64,000 bases of DNA from Gallibacterium salpingitidis (GCF_001678495.1 NZ_JTJL01000013.1:29175-93174), one strand, 5' to 3'. Positions 38,691 through 49,854 are shown, numbered from the stretch's first letter. Program-made: numbers and translations. Notes: generated by a model from the letters alone, not told the origin.

Positions 38691-40722
38691 GAAAAAAATA
38701 TGTAGTGATAATATTTATTTTTTCTCACAGACAAAAATGATAGTTTTGGGAATAATATTTCTCGTCAGTTTTCTTATCTATTTTTTCTATATAAAAGATA
38801 TAATGATTGTAAATTCTGACCATGCTTACTACGTAATTGCTGGTAAAGATATTATGTCGGGTAATATCTTTTTAGATGGGTGGTATGGATCAACTAATAC
38901 ATTTTATTTCTTAGATGTAATGTATGGATTGTTAGGAGAGTTATTTGGATACAATATAAATTTAATATATGTTTTCTCTTCATTACTTTGGGCTTTAACA
39001 GTTTCAATGGTAGTTTATTTGACAATAAGCCTAAATGATAAAATGGATAATAATAAAATACTTTTGATTCTCACATTAATCTATACTTCTTGTTATTTTT
39101 CTCAGTCTATAAAAATTATTGCTGGCGCACATTTAGATATTCTACTATTATGTTTTCCATTTATTTATATTACATCATATTTGCATATTAAGAATAATTT
39201 ATTTAAAATTGATTTAAAATTAATTATATCATCCTTTCTTTTTTTTCTGGCTATATTTTCAGATAGATTAACTTTATATTTTATTATCTCATCTATTATA
39301 TTTATATATATATTAAACATTCTTAAAAATAAATTTTATAATAAATCAATATCAGTTTTATTAAAAAATTTTATTTTTACTATAATTATTGTTTTTCTTG
39401 AAAAGATTTTTGAAATTGTATTAAGAAAAAGTGGAAGTGGTATTGAGCTTTATTACAGTGATGATGTGATAAAAATAATACCTTTTGAACAACTGATAGA
39501 TAAAATTCAGTTTGTTTTTGCTGAGATATTGTATTTATTTGGAATAGATATTTTTAACAAACCTATCTTCGAAGTGATGATATATATTCCTAGAATATTT
39601 TTACTTATATTTCTGGTGGTATGCCTTTTTTATAGTTTGCCACATATAACTAAAAAAATAATTAACCAAATTTTTTTATGTATGATTATACTGAACATTT
39701 CGGTATTATTATTGACTGATTATGTAAAAATACAAGAAGGTATTGAATATACTTCAAGGATAATGTATTTTTTATTCTTCTCATTAATTATATTGCTAAG
39801 TCAAGTAAAATTTAGATTTTTTTATAGGGATGGAATTAATAATAACTATTCTAAGATTAATTGGAATATCTATCTGAAAGTTTTTTTGGTAATAATTTTG
39901 CTTATTACATTAGTAAATGTTGAACGAAAGAGAGCTGATAAGTTTAATACTGATGAAAAATTTTCTCAAGTTATTAATGTATTGAATGATAATAAGTTAA
40001 CACATGGTTATGGAACTTTTTGGCTAGCTAATATTACAACTTTATATTCTAAATTAAAAATATATGTCAATCCTGTAGCAAATCCTACGGATCTTTCTAA
40101 AATGAAGTGGTTGTCTTTCGATACCTCACGTTGGAAATACGCTAATTTTATTCTTGTAGATGAGAGTAAATGGGATAATATTTCTAGAGAAACAGTAATT
40201 GAATCTGTTGGTGAACCTGATAAAGAAATAAAAATTCAAGACATAACTATAATGATTTATAGTAAAAACATTATGCCTTATATAAACAATTCTGGTTCTA
40301 ATGAATCTTTAGATGCATGGTGGAATTTTGAAGAAGGTAAAAGCATTCACACAATAAAAGTGAATGATAAACATTTTTTTTCAGTCTTTGCTGCAGATAA
40401 TAAAGGATTATTTATCTCTGATGGTGAAGGACAATTAATTTATGGTCCATATAAACCTTTATCTGAAGGTATATATAATATAACGTATATTTATTCGTAT
40501 GAAGGTAATAATGTAGAGAATGGAAGTGTGATTGGTTTTGTTGATGCATTCTCTAATAGTGATAAGATAGAATATAAAAAGTCTACTATTATTTCTGGGA
40601 GTGATAGAATAACATTGAAAAACGTGAGAGTATATAAAAATTGTACTGATGTGGAGTTAAGGGCTTATGCAAATGTTTCGGATTTAAGCATTAAAGAGAT
40701 AATTATTGAAAAAGCAAATTAA
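38683..40722 (+). CDS. Polytopic membrane glycosyltransferase-like protein with C-terminal beta domain
   Basis: 679 residues from the ATG at 38683, which lies in the GtrA stop region; an upstream frame to 38635 only overlaps GtrA. About 10-12 hydrophobic segments up to residue 420, with an early acidic site NSDHAYYVIAGKDIMSGN between the first two segments, as in GT-C enzymes (GT39/GT83/GtrC-like) that use lipid-phosphate sugar donors. After residue 425 a soluble part follows with a beta-rich end (TIKVNDKHFFSVFAADN ... LSIKEIIIEKA). It is the likely GtrC-like partner that attaches the branch sugar in the periplasm. Family not certain. Confidence 0.72.
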   Translation: MIKKKICSDNIYFFSQTKMIVLGIIFLVSFLIYFFYIKDIMIVNSDHAYYVIAGKDIMSGNIFLDGWYGSTNTFYFLDVMYGLLGELFGYNINLIYVFSSLLWALTVSMVVYLTISLNDKMDNNKILLILTLIYTSCYFSQSIKIIAGAHLDILLLCFPFIYITSYLHIKNNLFKIDLKLIISSFLFFLAIFSDRLTLYFIISSIIFIYILNILKNKFYNKSISVLLKNFIFTIIIVFLEKIFEIVLRKSGSGIELYYSDDVIKIIPFEQLIDKIQFVFAEILYLFGIDIFNKPIFEVMIYIPRIFLLIFLVVCLFYSLPHITKKIINQIFLCMIILNISVLLLTDYVKIQEGIEYTSRIMYFLFFSLIILLSQVKFRFFYRDGINNNYSKINWNIYLKVFLVIILLITLVNVERKRADKFNTDEKFSQVINVLNDNKLTHGYGTFWLANITTLYSKLKIYVNPVANPTDLSKMKWLSFDTSRWKYANFILVDESKWDNISRETVIESVGEPDKEIKIQDITIMIYSKNIMPYINNSGSNESLDAWWNFEEGKSIHTIKVNDKHFFSVFAADNKGLFISDGEGQLIYGPYKPLSEGIYNITYIYSYEGNNVENGSVIGFVDAFSNSDKIEYKKSTIISGSDRITLKNVRVYKNCTDVELRAYANVSDLSIKEIIIEKAN

Positions 40723-40780
40723 TTGTTTTTAATAGAGAGAATTATATATGTTCAATATGATTTTCGGTGAGAAATAGAAA

Positions 40781-40870
40781 ATGACAATGAAAAATTGGTT
40801 TATTTGGAACGATCTCGTAATTTTATTCAAGACAGTAAAAATTGTATTAAATTGTAGCGGAGCTTATTAG
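40781..40870 (+). pseudogene. 3' scrap of a second wbaP gene
   Basis: The last 29 codons before TAG at 40868 read (MTM)KNWFIWNDLVILFKTVK and then IVLNCSGAY. Over 26 positions 20 are identical to the C-terminus of the intact WbaP encoded at 17809-19239 (KNWSIWNDIVILLKTVKIV...GAY). A TAG lies in frame directly upstream and no earlier WbaP text is seen in 40723-40780, so the gene was cut and only its tail remains. It lies 16 bases before rmlB on the same strand, an order (wbaP then rmlB) I recall from the Haemophilus hmg locus. Confidence 0.85.
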
Positions 40871-40886
40871 GTCTATGTAACTCGTC

Positions 40887-41903
40887 ATGAAAAAATTTTT
40901 AATCACAGGCGGTTCCGGTTTCATTGGCTCTGCCGTCATTCGATATATTATTAATAATACAGATCATCAAGTTATTAATATCGATAAACTTACTTATGCA
41001 GCAGATCCTAGAGCTTTAATTGAGGTACAAAAAAATCCACGTTATTTTTTTGATCAGGTTGATATTTGTGAACGTTTATCCTTAGATAACATTTTTCATA
41101 AGTATCAACCTGATGTTGTGATGCATTTGGCAGCAGAAAGCCATGTAGATCGTTCAATTTCAGGTCCAGCAGCTTTTATAGAAACTAATATTATTGGTAC
41201 TTATACTTTGCTTGAAGTTTCTCGCCGCTATTGGGAAGCTTTGCCACTTTCTAAAAAAGATACTTTTCGTTTTCACCATATTTCAACGGATGAAGTATAT
41301 GGTGAATTACAAGATAAAAACTCTCTTTTTACTGAAAATACTCCATATCACCCAAACAGTCCTTATTCAGCATCTAAAGCTTCCAGTGATCATCTCGTTC
41401 GGGCATGGTATAGAACGTATGGATTGCCAACTATTGTGACCAATTGTTCTAACAATTATGGCCCTTATCAATATCCAGAAAAACTTATCCCGTTGATAAT
41501 TTTAAATGCACTTTCAGGTACACCATTACCGATCTATGGAGATGGAATGCAAATTCGAGATTGGTTATATGTAGAAGATCATGCAAAAGCACTGTATAAA
41601 GTGATTACAGAAGGAAAAATAGGTGAAACCTACAATATTGGTGGTAATAATGAAAGAACCAATCTTGAGATTGTGTTAACTATTTGTCAGATCTTGGAAG
41701 AGTTAGCACCAAAAAAAACTAATGGAATAGCTGAATATAAAGATCTCATCACATTTGTCGCAGACCGTCCTGGACATGATTTTCGTTATGCAATTGATGC
41801 AAGTAAAATTAGAAAAGAACTAGGCTGGCATCCAGAAGAAACTTTTGAAAGTGGGTTGAGAAAGACGGTGGAGTGGTATTTGAGAAATAATCTAATAAAT
41901 TAA
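40887..41903 (+). CDS. rmlB: dTDP-glucose 4,6-dehydratase
   Basis: 338 residues. [17 protein letters not shown] at the start, [12 protein letters not shown] near 82, STDEVYGEL near 133, [11 protein letters not shown] (YxxxK) near 163 and [17 protein letters not shown] near 187 are all specific for RmlB/RffG. It makes dTDP-4-keto-6-deoxyglucose. No rmlA, rmlC or rmlD lies in the window, so it must work with enzymes encoded elsewhere or for enterobacterial-common-antigen-like sugars. Base composition is less AT-rich than the operon before it. No clear ribosome binding site was seen, in line with its old promoter region having been replaced upstream. Confidence 0.95.
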   Translation: MKKFLITGGSGFIGSAVIRYIINNTDHQVINIDKLTYAADPRALIEVQKNPRYFFDQVDICERLSLDNIFHKYQPDVVMHLAAESHVDRSISGPAAFIETNIIGTYTLLEVSRRYWEALPLSKKDTFRFHHISTDEVYGELQDKNSLFTENTPYHPNSPYSASKASSDHLVRAWYRTYGLPTIVTNCSNNYGPYQYPEKLIPLIILNALSGTPLPIYGDGMQIRDWLYVEDHAKALYKVITEGKIGETYNIGGNNERTNLEIVLTICQILEELAPKKTNGIAEYKDLITFVADRPGHDFRYAIDASKIRKELGWHPEETFESGLRKTVEWYLRNNLIN

Positions 41904-42140
41904 CTCTTCTCTTGTCTAAAAATGCTGGAATCTTTTCTAGTATTTCTTGTCATAATAAAGTCTATATATGAAATAAAGATAAAGATACTTAAGCAATGTT
42001 TCAAAAAAATTTCCTATATATGTAATTAACATATTCATCATATGTATAAACAACACTTATGATTTGATTGTAAGTTATCATTATCTATTTATTGATTCAT
42101 CAATGTTAAAATTCCAACATAATGTTTAAATGGAATACTA

Positions 42141-42157
42141 TTTCTAACTGTTAGAAA
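42141..42157. promoter_or_regulatory. Perfect 17-bp palindrome in the gap before the nuclease module
   Basis: TTTCTAAC-T-GTTAGAAA: 8-bp arms around one central base. It is the strongest symmetric site in the 482-base gap 41904-42385, which is otherwise AT-rich with no gene I can support. It lies about 230 bases before the start of the two-gene module and has the shape of a repressor operator. Confidence 0.45.
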
Positions 42158-42385
42158 TTGAATTGGTTGTGTTAAAGTGTTATTTTTATAATAAATTATT
42201 AGCAGATTAAGTTTATCTATATAAATAATTCTATCAAATTAACAGAGATAAATAGGTTTTTATAAAATAAACGAGAATTAGTAGAAAAATGTTTTATGTA
42301 TATTTAGAGTTATCAGTACTATTAATGGAGTGTGAACAATATTTTTATTAGTGTTTAGTGTATTTTTAGACAATTGAGCGAGATT

Positions 42386-44137
42386 ATGAAGAATGTAGAT
42401 ATAAAAGTAATTAAAGAAGAATTGATTAGTGCATATCATAATAAAAGAATTCTTGAATTTATCCAAGAAAATTATCTAAATGATAGAGTAGAAGAAAATT
42501 TAATAGCAAAAGCACTTATAGAGTTACATAACGAACATTATGTTGATGTTATTGCTCTTTTTAATCATTCAGGGGAAGAAACTGAAAATGTTGATTTTTA
42601 TATTATTAGTGAATTTTTCGGAAAAATTATTCTAAATTTAGATGCCTCAGTCATAGATATTATAACTTGTATAAATTATTTTTCTTTGGAAGAGAATATT
42701 GGTGTCAGTTATAACTTATTAGAATCATTGAGGCAATTTTGTCGACAAGATTATCTTAGAATAAAAGAACTCTATGAATTTTCTATAAGTAATATTAATG
42801 CTAATATTAAATATCTAAAGATAGCTTTTCTTGAAGGCCTTTGTATCAGTGAGTCTGAATATTTAGATTATCTTGTTCAGTTATTAAATAGTGAAAATGA
42901 AACTATAAAATCAGAGTTAATCTTTATATTGGGTAATATAATATATAAAACTGAAAGTAATTTAAATATAATTTGGCAAACTATCAAAAAAATTTCTAAA
43001 GATTCTTTTTCAGATGAGTTATTAGCTGCTGGTATGCATACAATATTTTCAATATACAAGCAGTCTTCTTCTTTTGAAATCCATTTTTTAAACTTTTTAG
43101 AAGAGCATATTTATTATGTAGGGAATAAATCTATTTCTGAAGCACTAAGAATTCTTCTTTTTGAACAAGATAAGTTAACAGCTGATATTGAAAAAATATT
43201 GTTATTAGTCTGTGAGTGTATTAAGTCTGCAGATAAGGAAGTGATTCGACTTTTAGACTCAGTTCTAAAGAGTTTTATAGTTAATGGTAAATATGATAAA
43301 AGTATTACTTTCTTAGAAAAATTTTTTGAAAATAATGAATATAATATTTCTATGACATGTTTTGATACGTTTATTAGAGAAATTCACAATTATAAAGATA
43401 TCTATCTTTCCAATTTATTAACTAGATGGTTTTTATCAAATAATTATCAATTACAGAGATGTGCATATGATTTGTTTTATGAGTTTGATTCTATAAAGGA
43501 ATTTCATATTAAGTTTGATAATTCTTTGTTTGATAAGAAATATATAAATATTTGTTTGTTTTTAGCTAAAAAATCTATTGGTTGGTTTTTCTATAAACCT
43601 AATATTGCTATTAGTTTAATAGAATCAGTTATAGTGAAAGCTTCAGAGCAAGAAATTATAGATATTAAGAGTTTGATTTTTGATTATTTGTTTATTAGCT
43701 ACCCTGATTATATAAATAATTACTTCGAAAAATTGAGTAAGTTAGATAGGAAAGAGGATAGTAAGTTAAAAAATATAGCATGCTGTTTATTATCTGAATT
43801 TTATATATATCAAGATGAAATAAAAAAAGTATATGAATTTAAAGATCTTGAGATAAATAATTATGATAAATTTTTATTTAGAAAATTTCTTCAAAAGCAA
43901 TTTGATAGAGCGAAAGAAAAAACAGAAGAACAAAGTATTCTCAGTTTATTTTGTCATAAGAGAGTACTATTATATGGAAATGAAGCAATTTATGTCCATA
44001 CAATAGATAAACAAAACTCAAGAAGAGTTATTCCAGTTAAATCTTATAATTATCCACTCAATATTCCAAGATTGTCTTATTTCAATCCTTGCATACTCAA
44101 TATGACTCTTTCCAATTTTAGAAAGGAGAATATTTAA
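42386..44137 (+). CDS. Helical-repeat (HEAT/ARM-like) protein, first gene of a two-gene nuclease module
   Basis: 583 residues from the ATG at 42386 (a TTG 12 bases upstream is open too). No signal peptide or membrane segment. From about residue 60 to 500 it is a succession of amphipathic helix pairs, often with E/D-rich loops and paired Leu/Ile (LKIAFLEGLCISESEYLDYLV, then LNSENETIKSELIFILGNIIY), as in HEAT/ARM scaffolds. The C-terminus after 510 is different and more basic (HKRVLLYGNEAIYVHTID, RRVIPVKSYNYPLNIP, YFNPCILNMTLSNFRKE). I do not recognise the family. Its stop is two bases before the next ATG, so the two proteins are made together; it may be the sensor or scaffold for the nuclease. 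Confidence 0.7.
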   Translation: MKNVDIKVIKEELISAYHNKRILEFIQENYLNDRVEENLIAKALIELHNEHYVDVIALFNHSGEETENVDFYIISEFFGKIILNLDASVIDIITCINYFSLEENIGVSYNLLESLRQFCRQDYLRIKELYEFSISNINANIKYLKIAFLEGLCISESEYLDYLVQLLNSENETIKSELIFILGNIIYKTESNLNIIWQTIKKISKDSFSDELLAAGMHTIFSIYKQSSSFEIHFLNFLEEHIYYVGNKSISEALRILLFEQDKLTADIEKILLLVCECIKSADKEVIRLLDSVLKSFIVNGKYDKSITFLEKFFENNEYNISMTCFDTFIREIHNYKDIYLSNLLTRWFLSNNYQLQRCAYDLFYEFDSIKEFHIKFDNSLFDKKYINICLFLAKKSIGWFFYKPNIAISLIESVIVKASEQEIIDIKSLIFDYLFISYPDYINNYFEKLSKLDRKEDSKLKNIACCLLSEFYIYQDEIKKVYEFKDLEINNYDKFLFRKFLQKQFDRAKEKTEEQSILSLFCHKRVLLYGNEAIYVHTIDKQNSRRVIPVKSYNYPLNIPRLSYFNPCILNMTLSNFRKENI

Positions 44138-44139
44138 TA

Positions 44140-45846
44140 ATGAAATTAGTGATAAAGCAATATCTTTCTTCGTTGAAGGAGAGAGGAGAATTAGAAGTAC
44201 TTTTGCCAGAATTATTATCTCAAATGGGATTTGAAGTATTTTTAAAGCCTGGTATAGGTAGTCGACAATATGGTGTGGATATTGCAGCTTATGGTAGTTT
44301 ATCAGATTCTTTAGAGAAAAAAGTTTATCTTTTTTGTGTAAAGGGTGGTGATTTGGATAGAACTAATTGGAATGGCAGTACTCCTCAAGATGTACGACCT
44401 TCAATAGAAGAGATTTTAGATGTGTTCATTGATTCCCATATACCGGTACAATATAAATCTGCATCTGTAGAAATTTGTTTATGTTTCGGTGGCGATATTA
44501 AAGAAAATATAAGACAATCTGTCACTTCGTATATGAGAAAAATGAAAGAAAAATATCCTGATATAGATTTTTCTGAATGGAATGGTGATTATTTATCCTC
44601 TCTTGTGGAAAGATATTTCTTAAGAGAAGAATTATTACCTAAAAATTCAGACTGTAGAGGATTATTGAGAAAATCTTTGGCTATGATTAATGAGCCAGAT
44701 ATGTCGTATAAATATTTTAAAGATCTTATAAAACTATTAGCTAATTTTGATGAATTAACAATTAGAGAACAATTGACTAGAATTAGGCAAATATATTTAA
44801 GTCTATATATCTTATATTCTTGGAGTAAAAGTGAAAATAATTTAGAGAGTGTATTTTTGTCTTCAGAATTTACTATTTTATATACTTGGGATATAGTTAA
44901 AGTTTCATTTGATAATAAACGAGGTTCTGGTGATAAAATTTTAAATATTTTTTATAATGTAATTACATTATATTTAACAATATTAAGAGAATATATTAAA
45001 AATAAAATTCTTCCATATGTAGATATAAGATATGGTCTTTCTAATGCAGTTGGTACATCATGTGATGTAGCGATAAATATGAAGTTATTTGATGTTTTAG
45101 GTAGATTATCTCTTTATGGTCTTTGGCTTATATGGTATAGAAAAAATGTAATATCTTATGATCAAGAATTAGCAGATAATATTGATTATGAAATAAATAA
45201 GGTGCAAGCATCAATAATAAAATTTATAAATAATAATCCTATTCTATTTACCCCATATAAAGAAGAACAGGTAATTGATTTATCATTGGCGTATTTATTT
45301 CTAAGTTCTGATCCACAAGCTGTAAAAGAATTTTCTAAATATATATACCAAATGTGTATATGTATTAAATATATGTTTTCTATACATGGAAAATACCCTT
45401 CAGTCATTAATAATTATGAAGAATTATTAGAACATCCATTAGAAAAAACGGATCAATATAGGGAGAAAATTACTCAGGCTTCAGTATTATTTCCACATTT
45501 AGCGATCTTTTCAGCATTGATGATGGATGATGAATCTTATAAAAATGTTCAGTGTATTATAGGACAATTTCTGTTTCATTGTAATTTACAAATTTACTTC
45601 TTTAATGAGCTTTCAGAGGAATATTTTTATCGTAATATCGATTCTCATGGAGCAGTATTAAATGATTTTAATTTGAATAAAGAACAAAGTGATTTTTTGA
45701 AATTTATATCTGATGAATGTGAGCGATCAGATGAAATTTTAAAAAAGATGAGTGCTATTGCTCATGGTTATTGGCCACTAATATTAGCAGGTTGCAGACA
45801 TTATAATCTCCCTATTCCTATAAATTTTATGTTTAATGATTTTTAA
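44140..45846 (+). CDS. Protein with N-terminal PD-(D/E)XK-type nuclease signature
   Basis: 568 residues. Residues 15-70 resemble a Mrr/REase-like core: GELEVLLPELLSQMGFEV (helix with Glu19/Glu24), then SRQYGVDIAAYG (Asp47) and KVYLFCVKGGD (Lys68, in place of the usual QxK). A stretch DFSEWNGDYLSSLVERYF near 143-160 is like the region that follows the nuclease core in other restriction-type effectors. The remaining 400 residues are helical with no motif I know and no membrane segment. Its ribosome binding site AAGGAG lies within the end of the upstream gene. I do not recognise the whole family; a DNA-cutting role in defence is inference from the motif and pairing. Confidence 0.7.
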   Translation: MKLVIKQYLSSLKERGELEVLLPELLSQMGFEVFLKPGIGSRQYGVDIAAYGSLSDSLEKKVYLFCVKGGDLDRTNWNGSTPQDVRPSIEEILDVFIDSHIPVQYKSASVEICLCFGGDIKENIRQSVTSYMRKMKEKYPDIDFSEWNGDYLSSLVERYFLREELLPKNSDCRGLLRKSLAMINEPDMSYKYFKDLIKLLANFDELTIREQLTRIRQIYLSLYILYSWSKSENNLESVFLSSEFTILYTWDIVKVSFDNKRGSGDKILNIFYNVITLYLTILREYIKNKILPYVDIRYGLSNAVGTSCDVAINMKLFDVLGRLSLYGLWLIWYRKNVISYDQELADNIDYEINKVQASIIKFINNNPILFTPYKEEQVIDLSLAYLFLSSDPQAVKEFSKYIYQMCICIKYMFSIHGKYPSVINNYEELLEHPLEKTDQYREKITQASVLFPHLAIFSALMMDDESYKNVQCIIGQFLFHCNLQIYFFNELSEEYFYRNIDSHGAVLNDFNLNKEQSDFLKFISDECERSDEILKKMSAIAHGYWPLILAGCRHYNLPIPINFMFNDF

Positions 45847-45958
45847 TTTCTCAATAGAGAGTATTATATTTATGTAAGTACACTTATATGAATAAATGTA
45901 CTTTATGCTTGATAAATAATGTCGATTGATCCAATTATTAGCAATTACTTGTCCATTT

Positions 45959-46002
45959 GGTGTAGTTTTTCAAAAATTAACAACCATTTTGTCTACTACA
46001 CC
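45959..46002. terminator. Hairpin between the nuclease module and lnt
   Basis: GGTGTAGT (45959-45966) pairs with ACTACACC (45995-46002), loop 28 bases, followed on the plus strand by TTATTTTATC. It lies between the convergent ends of the nuclease gene and lnt. Confidence 0.4.
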
Positions 46003-46007
46003 TTATT

Positions 46008-47537
46008 TTATCTAAGCTTGTGTATTAAAAGTTTCCTAACCAACCCACCCAATAAATGCATCACAAATAAGATAATTGATAATAGATAGAGTGGAGTATT
46101 ACCAAAAACAGAGAAAGGGGTTTTGCCGATAGTTTTGTGCATTTCTGCCGTAAGTGTTGTTGCTTGGAATTGTGGTGCTTGGCTAATTACTTTACCGTGT
46201 GCATCAATAAAGGCAGTAATTCCAGTATTAGTATCGCGGATAACTGGTTTACCTAATTCTAATGCGCGCATTCTTGCCATTTGGAAATGTTGCCATGGAC
46301 CAATAGAGGTACCAAACCAAGCATCATTAGATACTGTTAGAATGAAATCGCTGTCATTTTGAATACTATTCTGAACTTGACGATCAAAAATTATCTCATA
46401 ACAGATGGCATTGGTGAATTTTGCACCTTTTATTGCTAGAGGGAGTTGTTTAGCACTACCAGGAGTCATATCAGAAAATGGAATATCTAATATTTCCTTG
46501 ATAAAAGATAATGGAATATATTCACCAAATGGTACTAAATGATGTTTTAAATAACGTGGTGCTGATTCAATTGAATAAGGTTGATCTGGCGTAAGCGCAA
46601 TTAATGAATTAAATAACTGATCTGTATTAGGTTTTTGATAAATGGTACCTAATAAAATTGCAGTATTGGATTGTTGTGAGAATCTTGAAAGCATATCAAT
46701 ATACGGTGTTAATTGATTCTCTAATAATGGTAATACCGATTCCGGCAGAATAATAATATCGCTTTTACCAAGATGTGATTCTACTAGATTTTTATAAATA
46801 TCTAATGATTGGTAAAGATGGTCAGGATCCCATTTATATTGTTGCTCAATATTACCTTGAACCAAGGTGATGGTAAGCGGTTTTTCTGTTGTATTCTGTT
46901 TTATGAAAGAGATATGCTGGCTGTAATAGCTTACAGCAATTAATACTACGGCTAATAAGCCTTGAGAGCTGATTAATAAGAAGTTGCGTTGTTTTTGCAA
47001 TAATCCATCAATAAAGTTTATCAGTAGTGCAGATAACCAGACCATTACAAAGGTGATACCTTGCACACCAAAGAATGGGGCAATACCTGCGAAGAAAGTA
47101 TCAATTTGTGTATAACCAAATTGTAACCAAGGAAAACCAGTAAATAACCAACCACGTAAAAATTCAGTGAATGTCCATAATATTGCTAAAAGAATGGATT
47201 GGCTAATAACAAATCTGCGAATAATCCAAGCAAATAAAAGAGGAAATAGAGAGAGATAAATGGAGAGTATGATAACTGCTATATACGATAGAACAAATGA
47301 TAACCCACCAAAGTTAAAGAGACTATATTGCAGCCAATTTAAGCCGAATATGAAATAGCTTATTCCCCATAGAAAAGTAGATAATAGTGCTTGTTTGGTC
47401 GTTTTGCTGTATTTAATCGTAGCAAGCAGGATAAATAATGAGATAAAAGCTAAAAAACTGTAATTATAAGGTGCGTAGGCAAAGACACCGAGGATTCCAC
47501 TTAGAACGGCAAAGAGTGGTAATAAATATTGTGGCAT
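46008..47537 (-). CDS. lnt: Apolipoprotein N-acyltransferase
   Basis: 509 residues. Six or seven N-terminal membrane segments, then a periplasmic nitrilase-like domain with the Glu-Lys-Cys catalytic set: ILPESVLPLLE, HHLVPFGEY and NAICYEIIF. The last step of lipoprotein maturation: it adds the third acyl chain to the N-terminal Cys of lipoproteins. It follows corC on the same strand with a weak hairpin between, the usual corC-lnt pairing of gammaproteobacteria. Confidence 0.96.
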   Translation of the reverse strand: MPQYLLPLFAVLSGILGVFAYAPYNYSFLAFISLFILLATIKYSKTTKQALLSTFLWGISYFIFGLNWLQYSLFNFGGLSFVLSYIAVIILSIYLSLFPLLFAWIIRRFVISQSILLAILWTFTEFLRGWLFTGFPWLQFGYTQIDTFFAGIAPFFGVQGITFVMVWLSALLINFIDGLLQKQRNFLLISSQGLLAVVLIAVSYYSQHISFIKQNTTEKPLTITLVQGNIEQQYKWDPDHLYQSLDIYKNLVESHLGKSDIIILPESVLPLLENQLTPYIDMLSRFSQQSNTAILLGTIYQKPNTDQLFNSLIALTPDQPYSIESAPRYLKHHLVPFGEYIPLSFIKEILDIPFSDMTPGSAKQLPLAIKGAKFTNAICYEIIFDRQVQNSIQNDSDFILTVSNDAWFGTSIGPWQHFQMARMRALELGKPVIRDTNTGITAFIDAHGKVISQAPQFQATTLTAEMHKTIGKTPFSVFGNTPLYLLSIILFVMHLLGGLVRKLLIHKLR

Positions 47538-47599
47538 ATGGGATCTCTTATCACAAAAATATTGTTATATATTAGTTATTCATTTGCGTTAAATAAATA

Positions 47600-47620
47600 G
47601 AACGGACATTCAGCCCGTTC
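47600..47620 (-). terminator. Hairpin between corC and lnt
   Basis: GAACGG (47600-47605) pairs with CCGTTC (47615-47620), followed on the minus strand by TATTTATTT. A weak or partial terminator that may set the ratio of corC to lnt transcript. Confidence 0.45.
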
Positions 47621-47642
47621 TTAATTATAAAACTGTGAAGAA

Positions 47643-48539
47643 TTAATCTTCTTCTACTGTATTTTGTTGTTCCATTTTTTCAATTTGTTCATCTGGAACA
47701 ACGACACGCAATTGGATAATGCGTCGGCTATCCGCAGAAGTGATCTTAAATTCAATATTATCCAATTGAATAGTTTCACCGCGAGTTGGTAAATAGCCAA
47801 ATGCTTGCATAATTACGCCGCCAATAGTATCGACCTCTTCACCAGTAAAGCCGGTTGCAAAATAGTGATTAAAGTCATCAATATCGGTTAAGGCTTGCAC
47901 TGCGTAGGTGTGTTTAGAAAGCTGACGAATATCCTCAACTTCTTCTTCATCGAATTCATCTTCAATATCGCCAACAATCTGTTCCAAAATATCTTCAATG
48001 GTAACTAAACCAGAAATAGAACCAAACTCATCAACAACAATTGCCATATGAAAACGTTCAGAGCGGAATTCTTTCAACATTCTATCGACACGTTTACTTT
48101 CTGGAATGATAACGGCTGGGCGTAATACCTCGTGAATAGAAAATTCAGCCGAATCGGGGCGTAAATATTTGAGTAAATCTTTTGCTAATAACAAACCAAT
48201 CACATTATCGCGATCATTGGCAATCACAGGAAAACGTGAGTGTGCAGACTCAATAATAATGTCTAAACATTCAGACAGACTTTGTTCAGCATTAATGAAC
48301 ACAATTTGTGAACGAGGAATCATAATATCTCGTACACGCAATTCAGAAATTTCAATTACGCCCTCAATCATTTGTCGTGTTTCTTGATTGATAATATCGT
48401 TTTGTTCTGAATCTCTGATTGCTTCAACTAATTCTTCGCGATTTTTCGGTTCCGCAGGAAAGAAATTAGTTAATAAAGATTGGAAAAACCCTTTTTTAGT
48501 ATTGTTATCTGTAGGATTACTCGAATGTTCTTCACTCAT
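47643..48539 (-). CDS. corC: CorC/HlyC-family CBS-domain protein
   Basis: 298 residues, soluble. It has [14 protein letters not shown] at the start of the first CBS domain (about 72-130), [31 protein letters not shown] across the second (to about 205) and a C-terminal CorC_HlyC domain ([29 protein letters not shown]) near 240-275. The family is linked to Mg2+/Co2+ efflux and to lipoprotein/membrane traits, and is paired with lnt in many gammaproteobacteria. No membrane segment, so it acts at the cytoplasmic side. Confidence 0.92.
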   Translation of the reverse strand: MSEEHSSNPTDNNTKKGFFQSLLTNFFPAEPKNREELVEAIRDSEQNDIINQETRQMIEGVIEISELRVRDIMIPRSQIVFINAEQSLSECLDIIIESAHSRFPVIANDRDNVIGLLLAKDLLKYLRPDSAEFSIHEVLRPAVIIPESKRVDRMLKEFRSERFHMAIVVDEFGSISGLVTIEDILEQIVGDIEDEFDEEEVEDIRQLSKHTYAVQALTDIDDFNHYFATGFTGEEVDTIGGVIMQAFGYLPTRGETIQLDNIEFKITSADSRRIIQLRVVVPDEQIEKMEQQNTVEED

Positions 48540-48621
48540 GACGATTTTATTTAATTACTCCGATATGATTAAACGTTGAAAAACTATCATATTTACGCTT
48601 TCTTGACTAGATAGTCCGCGA

Positions 48622-49854
<1,233 letters not shown>

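Noticed and set aside
40887..41903. A complete dTDP-L-rhamnose (rmlBACD) locus
   Set aside because: Only rmlB is present; the 6-deoxyhexose made here is more likely GDP-D-rhamnose from gmd-rmd.
41904..42385. Small gene in the rmlB to nuclease-module gap
   Set aside because: Only short AT-rich frames without ribosome binding sites or known similarity; a 62-codon minus-strand frame here overlaps the module's start.
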